Shown here in pieces: positions 1-5,658 of a stretch of DNA of 7,165 nucleotides. A model generated the notes under the pieces. That model saw only the letters and a program-made list of their open reading frames with translations. It did no database searches and was not told the origin of the DNA. Source of the DNA: Candidatus Thiodiazotropha taylori (GTDB taxonomy: Bacteria; Pseudomonadota; Gammaproteobacteria; Chromatiales; Chromatiaceae). Every line of letters starts with the position of its first letter. Position 1 is the stretch's first letter. The stretch spans positions 1 to 7,165 of the forward strand of contig JAHRHW010000229.1 of assembly GCA_019100305.1 (NCBI GenBank). The letters are read 5' to 3'. The position numbers and the translations under genes are program-made.

Positions 1-713
1 GTCTGGCCGAACAGATCGATACCGCTCAGGATGCGATCCTGACCATCGATGGATTCAGCATCACGGGTGCCTCGAATACTGTAACCAGCGCCATTTCCGG
101 TGTGACCCTGAGTCTGACCGGTGCCGGTTCATCCACCATCAATATCACCCGTGACAATACCGAGATCGAAGAGCGAATCAGCGGTTTTGTCGATGCCTAC
201 AATACACTGATCTCCACGATCGATGAGTTGGAGGCGGGTTCTCTCTATAACGACAGCAGTCTACGGCGTATCAAACAAGGTTTTGTCGACGTCATCAATC
301 AAACTGTGGATATCGGTGGTGATACGGCCTATCTCTTTGAAATCGGCATCACCCGTGATAGAGATGGTGTTTTATCGGTCGATAGTAGTGAACTTTCCAC
401 CATCTTGGCCGATGACTTCAATAGAGTGACACAGATACTCTCTGAAGCAACCACAGGCTATGCGACCAGGTTCTACAACTATACCGAATCGTTATTGGAA
501 GTTGGGGGGCTACTGGATAGTAAGAATGAGACCCTGAATAGCCAGAAAGACTCTGTGCAGACTCAGATCGAACGTCAGGAGTTGCGTTTGCAGACTTTTG
601 AGGCCAAGCTCATCGAGCAGTTTGCCGCACTCGATCAGACCATGGCTGTATTGACCAGTACCAGTGAGTATCTGACCAATCAGCTTTCGTCATTAAATAA
701 CAGTAACAACTAG
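1..713 (+). CDS. fliD: Flagellar hook-associated protein 2 (filament cap FliD), C-terminal part
   Basis: The gene is cut by the left window edge; the frame is open from base 3 and gives 236 residues before the TAG stop. FliD forms the cap at the distal tip of the flagellum, where it helps exported flagellin subunits fold into the filament. Near the visible start is the FliD-type stretch AILTIDGFSITGASNTVTSA followed by GVTLSLTG, the usual repeat of the variable D2/D3 region. Next comes ERISGFVDAYNTLIS, typical of the FliD C-terminal domain, and the end is a heptad-rich helix (SQKDSVQTQIERQELRLQTF onward, then QFAALDQTMAVLTSTSEYL) that corresponds to the D0 coiled coil packing against the filament core. 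The following fliS and fliT-like genes confirm the assignment. The N-terminal half is outside the window. Confidence 0.95.
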   Translation, partial: LAEQIDTAQDAILTIDGFSITGASNTVTSAISGVTLSLTGAGSSTINITRDNTEIEERISGFVDAYNTLISTIDELEAGSLYNDSSLRRIKQGFVDVINQTVDIGGDTAYLFEIGITRDRDGVLSVDSSELSTILADDFNRVTQILSEATTGYATRFYNYTESLLEVGGLLDSKNETLNSQKDSVQTQIERQELRLQTFEAKLIEQFAALDQTMAVLTSTSEYLTNQLSSLNNSNN

Positions 714-745
714 CCTGATTTAAGGTTAGAATTTAATCGACCACC

Positions 746-752
746 AAGAAGG
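746..752 (+). promoter_or_regulatory. Ribosome binding site of fliS
   Basis: AAGAAGG lies 4 nt before the first ATG (757) and 7 nt before a second, in-frame ATG (760). The spacing slightly favours the second ATG as the real start, which would shorten FliS by one methionine only. Confidence 0.6.
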
Positions 753-756
753 TAGA

Positions 757-1182
757 ATGATGGTAAAGAATCCGGCTATCAACAGTTATCGTCAAGCAGC
801 CTCATCCGAGGCGATGTATGCTACCCCTTTTCGGTTGGTACAGATGCTTATGACCGGTGCGCTGGACGGCATGGCGAATGCCAGAGGCTCGATTATCCGC
901 AAGGAGCATGAAGCTCGAAACAACGAAATCAAATGGGTGATCTCGGTGATCGATGCATTGCGCGGTGCTTTGGATTTCGAACAGGGCGGCGAGATTGCCA
1001 ACAATCTCGATATGCTCTACGACTACATGATCCGTCGCCTCTTCACCGCGAACGTTGAGCAGGATGTGGACGCCCTCGATGAAGTGATCTCCCTGTTAAA
1101 AGAGATCAAAACTGCATGGGATGCCATGCCGGAAGTGATCCAGAATGCGTCCAATATCAAGGATGTGGTTAGAGATCTGTAA
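757..1182 (+). CDS. fliS: Flagellar export chaperone FliS
   Basis: A 141-residue protein of normal FliS length. FliS is a cytosolic four-helix chaperone that binds the disordered C-terminus of flagellin, keeps it from polymerising in the cell and delivers it to the flagellar export gate. The N-terminal signature is clear: NSYRQAASSEAMYATPFRLV followed by QMLMTGALDGMANAR (residues about 9-43) matches the family pattern Y-x-x-ATP-x-x-LV-x-ML-x-GAL. The middle holds the helical segment ALRGALDFEQGGEIANNLDM and LYDYMIRRL, and the C-terminal helix ends with LLKEIKTAWDAMPE, all typical of FliS. It starts 43 nt after the fliD stop and is followed by a fliT-like gene, the common fliDST order. ATG codons at 757 and 760 are adjacent and either could be used. 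Nothing appears broken. Confidence 0.96.
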   Translation: MMVKNPAINSYRQAASSEAMYATPFRLVQMLMTGALDGMANARGSIIRKEHEARNNEIKWVISVIDALRGALDFEQGGEIANNLDMLYDYMIRRLFTANVEQDVDALDEVISLLKEIKTAWDAMPEVIQNASNIKDVVRDL

Positions 1183-1208
1183 CTTCTTGCCTTCTCCAAT
1201 CTGACTGT

Positions 1209-1214
1209 GGAGGG
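1209..1214 (+). promoter_or_regulatory. Ribosome binding site of the fliT-like gene
   Basis: GGAGGG lies 8 nt before a GTG (1223) and 5 nt before a TTG (1220) in the same frame. There is no ATG start in this frame near the site, so this Shine-Dalgarno is the main support for a non-ATG start. I prefer GTG 1223 because GTG is the commoner start codon and its spacing is better. Confidence 0.65.
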
Positions 1215-1222
1215 CCTGTTTG

Positions 1223-1540
1223 GTGTCTCAGCTTCAGCAAAATCTCAGCCAGGCACTTGCATTGAGCCAAAGGATATTCGATTTGGCACAGGATGCTGCC
1301 TGGGCAGAGATGGAGCAGGCAGACCGCCAGCGAATCACCCTTCTGGAATCCGTCTTCAGCGATGCGGAGTTCCAGCAGAAGTCAGATGACTACCGGCCCC
1401 AGTTGCGCAAAATTGCAGATCTCAACGAGCAGGCCTTGGTATTATGCGCCGACGCCAAAGGGAAACTGAATCAACAGGGCCGCTCGCTGAAGGTCGGAAG
1501 AAAGGCACTTTCGGCCTATAAAAGAAACTCTTTAGATTGA
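1223..1540 (+). CDS. fliT: FliT-like flagellar protein (putative FliD export chaperone)
   Basis: A small, mostly helical, charged protein of about 105 residues, predicted to be soluble and cytoplasmic. FliT proteins are short helical chaperones that bind FliD and escort it to the export apparatus; in enterics FliT also inhibits the FlhDC master regulator. Identification rests on position directly after fliD-fliS (40 nt after the fliS stop), on size, and on the pattern ALALSQRIFDLAQDAAWAEM...DRQRITLLESVF, which resembles the family's N-terminal helix with its W-x-x-(M/L)-x-x-x-x-x-x-R-x-x-L-L-x-x-x-F arrangement. The C-terminal part (RKIADLNEQALVLCADAKGK) would be the FliD-binding helix. Sequence conservation in this family is low, so the name is a family-and-context call. 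The start is GTG (1223) or TTG (1220). It is the last gene of the plus-strand block and faces the convergent desaturase gene. Confidence 0.75.
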   Translation: MSQLQQNLSQALALSQRIFDLAQDAAWAEMEQADRQRITLLESVFSDAEFQQKSDDYRPQLRKIADLNEQALVLCADAKGKLNQQGRSLKVGRKALSAYKRNSLD

Positions 1541-1609
1541 AGTTCGAGTTGGCGGATAGCCTAGTATCTACTCCTAGCCCGCGTTCATCCGAAATAGTCA
1601 GCATCAAAA
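1541..1609. other. Intergenic region between convergent transcription units
   Basis: This 69-nt gap separates the fliT stop from the stop of the minus-strand desaturase. It should hold a terminator for one or both units, but I see no GC-rich stem followed by a T-run in either direction. Only weak inverted pairs are present: CGGAT (1553-1557) with ATCCG (1587-1591), a 5-bp stem with a 29-nt loop, and GAAAT (1591-1595) with ATTTC (1615-1619). Neither is a credible intrinsic terminator. Confidence 0.5.
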
Positions 1610-2575
1610 TCACGATTTCACTGCCGAGGTGTTGGTACCTGACCACATCTCCCTGATCAGTCCTGCCAATCCCAGGGTGGGGGGTGGTGTATCGTGGGCA
1701 ATCAGGCTGTGCAGCTGTTTAAGGTTGTGAAAGGGGACATTGGGGTACATGTGATGTTCGATATGGTAATTCATCTGCCAGTAGAGAAAAGCCAGCAGTG
1801 GATTCAGCAGTATGGTGCGTGAGTTCTGACGGAAGTCAGAAACATCGCCCTGCATACCGAAATGCTGGCCGGCCGCCAAGACCACATTGAACCAGGTCAG
1901 AATGAAAGGTGCCAGGGTGATAATGAAGAGCAGTGGCCAGTCTCCGCTGACGATGAACAGGCTGGCCAGCATCAGGTGTCCCGCTAACATGAAACGCGCC
2001 CAATGAATCACATTTTGGCGCTGCTTTGAGTGCTTGTTGGGAAACAGTCTGTCGCTCCAGGAACCACGCATGATGCCCAGGCTGTTCTCTGTGGTGATCC
2101 TGATGGCCCGATAGCAGAGAGGCAGGTTGAAGGTGAGTGCCCAGAGCCAGGAAGCCAGCGAGAGTTTCTGCGGCAGTATCACCTCCTGGTCGAGCTCCTT
2201 GTGTACCGTGTATTTATGGTGATAGGCGTGGCTGACTGAGAAATAGTAGGGATTGTTCCAGCTTAAGAAGGCAAACAGTTTGTAAAAGAAACTGTTGATG
2301 CGCTTGGATTTGAAAACGGTTCTGTGCATCAACTCATGTCCGGCGCCAGACCACCCCAGAAATGCGTAGGCAGCACCGTGCAAGGCGATTGCGACCACGC
2401 CCATCAGCCAGGCGCCGTGACTCAGAAAATGGTAGGCACTGGCGCCGGTAACGCTAAGCAGTGCCAGATGGAGAAAGATAAAAAGGCCGCCCTTGAGGTC
2501 GCTTTTTCTCATCAGCGGAGTGAGTTGCTGTCTGGAGAGGGGCGTCCGGTACCATGAAATCCTGGGCTGTCTCAA
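1610..2575 (-). CDS. Membrane fatty acid desaturase-like di-iron enzyme
   Basis: A 321-residue integral membrane protein of the fatty acid desaturase superfamily, which uses a histidine-coordinated di-iron centre and O2 to desaturate or hydroxylate acyl chains and related lipids. The three histidine boxes are intact: H80-ELM-H84, H116-AY-HH120 and H271-IE-HH275, followed by MYPNVPFHNL as in bacterial front-end-type desaturases and related carotenoid hydroxylases. Hydrophobic segments lie at about residues 30-50, 56-75 and two near 195-235, with an extra GQHFG just after them. No fused cytochrome b5 or ferredoxin domain is present, so electrons must come from another protein. The start is TTG at 2575; this TTG overlaps the TGA of the upstream methyltransferase (TTGA), and a Shine-Dalgarno GGGAG sits 8 nt before it. 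An ATG at 2512 (Met22) is a less likely alternative. The substrate cannot be named from sequence. It is the last gene of the minus-strand operon. Confidence 0.88.
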   Translation of the reverse strand: MRQPRISWYRTPLSRQQLTPLMRKSDLKGGLFIFLHLALLSVTGASAYHFLSHGAWLMGVVAIALHGAAYAFLGWSGAGHELMHRTVFKSKRINSFFYKLFAFLSWNNPYYFSVSHAYHHKYTVHKELDQEVILPQKLSLASWLWALTFNLPLCYRAIRITTENSLGIMRGSWSDRLFPNKHSKQRQNVIHWARFMLAGHLMLASLFIVSGDWPLLFIITLAPFILTWFNVVLAAGQHFGMQGDVSDFRQNSRTILLNPLLAFLYWQMNYHIEHHMYPNVPFHNLKQLHSLIAHDTPPPTLGLAGLIREMWSGTNTSAVKS

Positions 2576-3306
2576 TTGAGAATCTCCCGGGTGCTGCCGA
2601 TCAGCATGAAAGCGAGCATGGTGTGCGCGACATGTACTATCTCATGGGTCTGGGAAAAGCCGTCAAGGAAGCGGGTGACATCATCATGAATCTGTGAGCG
2701 GAAGTCGTGCCAGACAATGGTCGCATCATCGGCAGCCATGCTTAACGCATTTTCTGTATCACATCTGACCGTCTCGAAGTCATGACCACCATCGATGAAG
2801 ATCAGTTGAAAGCGTTTCAGAAAGTTCTGCTGTTGTGGGTCTATCGTGGTGCTGTCCTGATAGAGCTGGGTGACTTTTTCTCTCAGTTTGCTCTCCGCCC
2901 GATTGATATAGATCGCCCCATGCTTGGCAAAGTTATCTTTCAGATGCTCATCATTGGCATTGCCGTCGTTCAAATAGTCGGCTTCACTGATACTCTCCTG
3001 GGTGGCGGTGGTATTCGGGTCGATATCGATGGTGATGATTTCCGTCGAGTCGGAGGAGTTACGGGCGAACAGGAGTGTGGTGGCTCCCATATAGGTGCCG
3101 AATTCAAATATCGCTGCGGGTGAGATGAGTTTGACAAAGGAGACCAGGATCGCGCTCTCCAGCAGAGTCAGTCCGCCAATGGCACTGCTTGGAATGTTGA
3201 CGGTGAACTCCGTGTTCTGCTCCTGATAGCGGTTTTCGACGGCCTGGAAAACCACCTTCGGTCGGATTTCGATAATCTTTGAGGTGCTGCTGTTCTGCTT
3301 GGTCAT
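2572..3306 (-). CDS. Class I SAM-dependent methyltransferase
   Basis: A 244-residue soluble protein with the Rossmann-type SAM fold. SAM-binding motif I is IFEFGTYMGATTLL (core E68-FGTYMGAT76), strand 2 ends in ITIDID (91-96, with acidic residues to bind the SAM ribose), and the strand 4 region is IFIDGGHDFETV (D172-GGH-D176), followed by IVWHDF (197-202). The FIDGGH...WHDF pattern is typical of the Methyltransf_24-like group, which contains sugar O-methyltransferases and other small-molecule enzymes of surface glycan and natural-product clusters. The ATG at 3306 has an AAGGA Shine-Dalgarno 6 nt upstream (3313-3317). The gene lies 43 nt after the FkbM-type methyltransferase, the longest gap in the operon, and its TGA overlaps the TTG start of the desaturase. 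The methyl acceptor is unknown; from the neighbours I infer a sugar hydroxyl or amine. No transmembrane segment or signal peptide is seen. Confidence 0.85.
   Translation of the reverse strand: MTKQNSSTSKIIEIRPKVVFQAVENRYQEQNTEFTVNIPSSAIGGLTLLESAILVSFVKLISPAAIFEFGTYMGATTLLFARNSSDSTEIITIDIDPNTTATQESISEADYLNDGNANDEHLKDNFAKHGAIYINRAESKLREKVTQLYQDSTTIDPQQQNFLKRFQLIFIDGGHDFETVRCDTENALSMAADDATIVWHDFRSQIHDDVTRFLDGFSQTHEIVHVAHTMLAFMLIGSTREILN
2584..2588 (-). promoter_or_regulatory. Ribosome binding site of the desaturase gene
   Basis: Read on the minus strand, GGGAG lies 8 nt before the TTG at 2575 and inside the end of the upstream methyltransferase gene. It supports the unusual TTG start and a translationally coupled TTGA stop/start junction. 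Confidence 0.6.
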
Positions 3307-3349
3307 GGGTGATCCTTACTGCTGGGCTGATTACTCTTGAAAGGCACTA

Positions 3350-4477
3350 TCATCTGTTTGCTGTTGACGGCTGATTGCTGTCTGCCGGGATGAAGTACAT
3401 GATGGTCTCTGACCAGCCTTCGGTGTAGTGCCGGAGATAGACCCGATAGTCGGGGCATAGTCCGGTAATGTATTCAAAAATCGTGCGGAAATCCGCCGCC
3501 TGGTGATAGACCGCGATGGCCAGGTTGGGCCGGTCCTGCACAATGTGTCCTCTGGCCCCATGCAACGCCTGCAGTTCCCAACCTTCCAGGTCCATCTTTA
3601 TGAAGCTGACCTGTGTGTTGACATGTTGGTCCAGGGTGGTGACTCGTATCTGTTGGCTGCTGCGCGGATCGACAGCACTGGCCGATCCCGCCTCGGCATT
3701 GAAGGGCAGCTGGCCCTGCTGATCCGAGAGGCCCTGGTCGATGAATTCGATATCCCGCTGCTGCTGCAGACGACGACGGGCGTTTGCCAGATTGGTTACT
3801 GATGGCTCAAACAGATAGACCTTGCGATAGTCTGAATATCGATGGCAGAAGGCTTCCGTGGTATCCCCATCATAACCACCCCCATCCACAAATACATGGG
3901 CTTTGGTTGGATCGATAAACGGTTCGAAATATTGCGCCTCCGGTCTTACGGAATAGGCGCTCATCGGGTGATAATCGCCGCTCAGACGAAAATGGAGCAG
4001 GTCCTTCAGGGTCTGTTGCGACACCTCATCCGCCAATGCCCCGTAGAGCTTGTTCCATGCGGACAGATGATTACTGACCTCGTCACGGGTCTGGCTGACA
4101 AACCAGGGGAACTTGAAGCGCTGGGGCAGATGGCCGCATAGATCAGCCAGGGACAGGAGTTCAATCGCATCATGATGCTGCAATCGACGGGCGGCAGAAA
4201 CCGGTGCTATGCACATCGCGCAGTTGACCACCATGGCCCGCTCTGGCAGTTGCTCAGTGGTTATCACTGGCTTGTTGTTCCAGTGGGTTCCGCTGGCTGC
4301 AAAGTCATCGATGATGCCATCGATTTCGATCGCCTGCATGACCTCGGCGGCATGTTCATTTCGCCCCAACAGGTAGCGTCTGCCAGAAGCCGAATCCGAG
4401 ACAAAGGCCTCCACCAGGCGGTTGCCTTCAGCCGGTTTTGCCGTAGCCTTTTGCAGCAGCGCGCCAATATTCAGCAT
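3350..4477 (-). CDS. FkbM-family methyltransferase with extra N-terminal domain
   Basis: A 375-residue protein with two parts. The C-terminal half is an FkbM-type SAM-dependent O-methyltransferase: VFVDGGGYDGDTTEAF (residues 195-210, SAM-binding loop), VYLFEPS (220-226), and the diagnostic FIKMDLEGWELQALHGA (292-308), then AIAVYH. The N-terminal ~185 residues are not part of the catalytic domain. They begin LLGRNEHAAEVMQAIEIDGIID (split at 36-57) and continue to PVITTEQLPERAMVVNCAMC, which looks like a small Rossmann-like nucleotide- or cofactor-binding domain of the type found at the N-terminus of sugar N-acyltransferases such as PglD; that likeness is by eye only. I chose the ATG at 4477, two nt after the oxidoreductase's TAG stop and with GGGA 6 nt upstream. 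An in-frame ATG at 4528 would overlap the upstream gene by 49 nt and is less likely. Role inferred: methylation of a sugar hydroxyl in the operon's glycan product. Confidence 0.88.
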   Translation of the reverse strand: MLNIGALLQKATAKPAEGNRLVEAFVSDSASGRRYLLGRNEHAAEVMQAIEIDGIIDDFAASGTHWNNKPVITTEQLPERAMVVNCAMCIAPVSAARRLQHHDAIELLSLADLCGHLPQRFKFPWFVSQTRDEVSNHLSAWNKLYGALADEVSQQTLKDLLHFRLSGDYHPMSAYSVRPEAQYFEPFIDPTKAHVFVDGGGYDGDTTEAFCHRYSDYRKVYLFEPSVTNLANARRRLQQQRDIEFIDQGLSDQQGQLPFNAEAGSASAVDPRSSQQIRVTTLDQHVNTQVSFIKMDLEGWELQALHGARGHIVQDRPNLAIAVYHQAADFRTIFEYITGLCPDYRVYLRHYTEGWSETIMYFIPADSNQPSTANR

Positions 4478-4479
4478 GG

Positions 4480-5637
4480 CTAATCCCGGCTGCTGCTGGG
4501 GCTCGGCTTGGCTGCAATGCTGACCCATTGACGTTGCTCGAAAGAGCTTATCATGGCTTCGAACATGCGCGTTCCCTCCAATGCAAGTTCCCCACTGAAG
4601 ACCTCATCCGAGTGCCATTGTGAACTCTCTTGGTAGCTTGTCAGACCGTTGGCGATATCCTGGTAGAGATTGGCAAACGCCTCGATAAATCCCGCAGGGT
4701 GCCCCGCCTTGAAGCGGCTATAGCGATCCGCTCCGGCGACCTCTGTGGTCTCCCCCCGGTCGAGAATCTGTCGCCGACCATCGGCGTGGGAGAGTAGCAG
4801 CTCTTCCGGGTTTGTCTGTAACCACTCCGCTGAGGCGCCACTGCCATAGATGCGAATCTTCAATCCGTTGCGATGTCCCAGGGCCGCTTTGCTGAACCAG
4901 AACTGGCCCATGATCTGCTCACTGTATCGGCATAGGCAGGAGACATTGTCGATGACGTCGAACCAGCCGTAGTTGGCCTGGTCTGCAACCACCTCCAAGG
5001 GATGCTGAGCTGTCAGGTAGTGGATCAGCTGATGCAGGTGGACTGCCAGATCGAGATAGATGGTGGGAATCTCGCCATCATGCAGTCGCCATGCCTGGGG
5101 TATGGGTTTCTCCCCCTGGTTGTCCACTCTGCGAAAACCTTCCTGAGGCATCTCTGCCTGAAAGTGGAGGATCCTGCCAAGCTTGCCACTGCGGATCAGG
5201 CTGCGCAGTTCGCGCAGCATGGGATAGCCGGAGTAGTTGTAGGTGACCGCAAGAAAGCCGTTTTGTCTGTTGCGGGTCGCCAGGATCTGCTCGATCTCTG
5301 CGCTGCTGGCGGCGAGGGCTTTTTCACAGATCACCGCAACCCCTTGGGCCAGACATTCGCAGACTATGGTCTGGTGTGAGGGGGTAGGGGTCAGAATCGC
5401 CACCGCATCCAGTTGCTGCTGCTCTTTTCTGATCATCTCCGACCAATCGTCGTATACCCGTTCAGCGGCCACCCCGTAAGCTTTGGCGCTATCCCGGTTG
5501 ATCGAAGGATCCTCACTGAACGCGCCGGCCACCAGCTGCCACCGACCATCCATGCGGCATGCGCTGTAGTGGGTATAGCCGACTGCTGAGTCCAGCGCAC
5601 CACCAATGAAGGCTAAGGCAAGGGGTCTGGCTGACAT
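4480..5637 (-). CDS. Gfo/Idh/MocA-family NAD(P)-dependent sugar oxidoreductase
   Basis: A 385-residue cytoplasmic dehydrogenase of the family that oxidises or reduces a sugar or nucleotide-sugar carbonyl with NAD(P). The N-terminal Rossmann domain covers about residues 5-125: ALAFIGGALDSAVGYTH (7-23), LVAGAFSEDP (35-44), then AVAILTPTPSHQTI (78-91) and VAVICEKALA (100-109). The EK pair at 105-106 is the family's catalytic-site lysine motif, here followed by Ala instead of the common Pro. The C-terminal alpha/beta domain starts LAVTYNYSGYPMLRELRSL and has D196-LAV-H200-LHQLIHYL, the conserved D-x3-H motif. ATG 5637 has a strong GAGGAG 6 nt upstream, the best Shine-Dalgarno in the operon, and the gene follows the ATP-grasp stop by 21 nt. 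It likely supplies a keto sugar for the DegT-type aminotransferase, the usual pairing in 3-amino sugar routes. Which carbon is oxidised cannot be told. Confidence 0.9.
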   Translation of the reverse strand: MSARPLALAFIGGALDSAVGYTHYSACRMDGRWQLVAGAFSEDPSINRDSAKAYGVAAERVYDDWSEMIRKEQQQLDAVAILTPTPSHQTIVCECLAQGVAVICEKALAASSAEIEQILATRNRQNGFLAVTYNYSGYPMLRELRSLIRSGKLGRILHFQAEMPQEGFRRVDNQGEKPIPQAWRLHDGEIPTIYLDLAVHLHQLIHYLTAQHPLEVVADQANYGWFDVIDNVSCLCRYSEQIMGQFWFSKAALGHRNGLKIRIYGSGASAEWLQTNPEELLLSHADGRRQILDRGETTEVAGADRYSRFKAGHPAGFIEAFANLYQDIANGLTSYQESSQWHSDEVFSGELALEGTRMFEAMISSFEQRQWVSIAAKPSPSSSRD

Positions 5638-5643
5638 TCACAA

Positions 5644-5649
5644 CTCCTC
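5644..5649 (-). promoter_or_regulatory. Ribosome binding site of the oxidoreductase gene
   Basis: Minus-strand GAGGAG, 6 nt before ATG 5637, in the 21-nt gap after the ATP-grasp gene. It is the strongest Shine-Dalgarno of the operon and suggests independent re-initiation here. Confidence 0.7.
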
Positions 5650-5658
5650 AATTCAGGC

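Noticed and set aside
1207..1389. Plus-strand 60-codon frame overlapping the fliT-like gene
   Set aside because: It is out of frame with the fliT-like reading frame, its product is low-complexity and Pro/Arg/Gly-rich, and the fliT frame has the helical FliT-like pattern and covers the whole interval.
1602..1617. Near-palindrome AAATC-AC-GATTT as a terminator or operator
   Set aside because: The stem is AT-rich and the loop is too small for a stable hairpin, there is no T-run after it, and it overlaps the stop codon region of the desaturase.
2782..3123. 113-codon plus-strand frame opposite the class I methyltransferase
   Set aside because: It is antisense to a protein with intact SAM-binding motifs, has no plausible Shine-Dalgarno that I can see, and no familiar domain.
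3842..4141. Two ~99-codon plus-strand frames (3503-3802 and 3842-4141) opposite the FkbM gene
   Set aside because: Both are shadows of the FkbM coding sequence; the reverse complement carries the diagnostic FkbM motifs.
4478..4528. Upstream in-frame ATG (4528) as start of the FkbM protein
   Set aside because: It would overlap the end of the oxidoreductase gene by 49 nt and adds a low-complexity Gln/Pro stretch; ATG 4477 sits 2 nt after the stop with a GGGA at good spacing.
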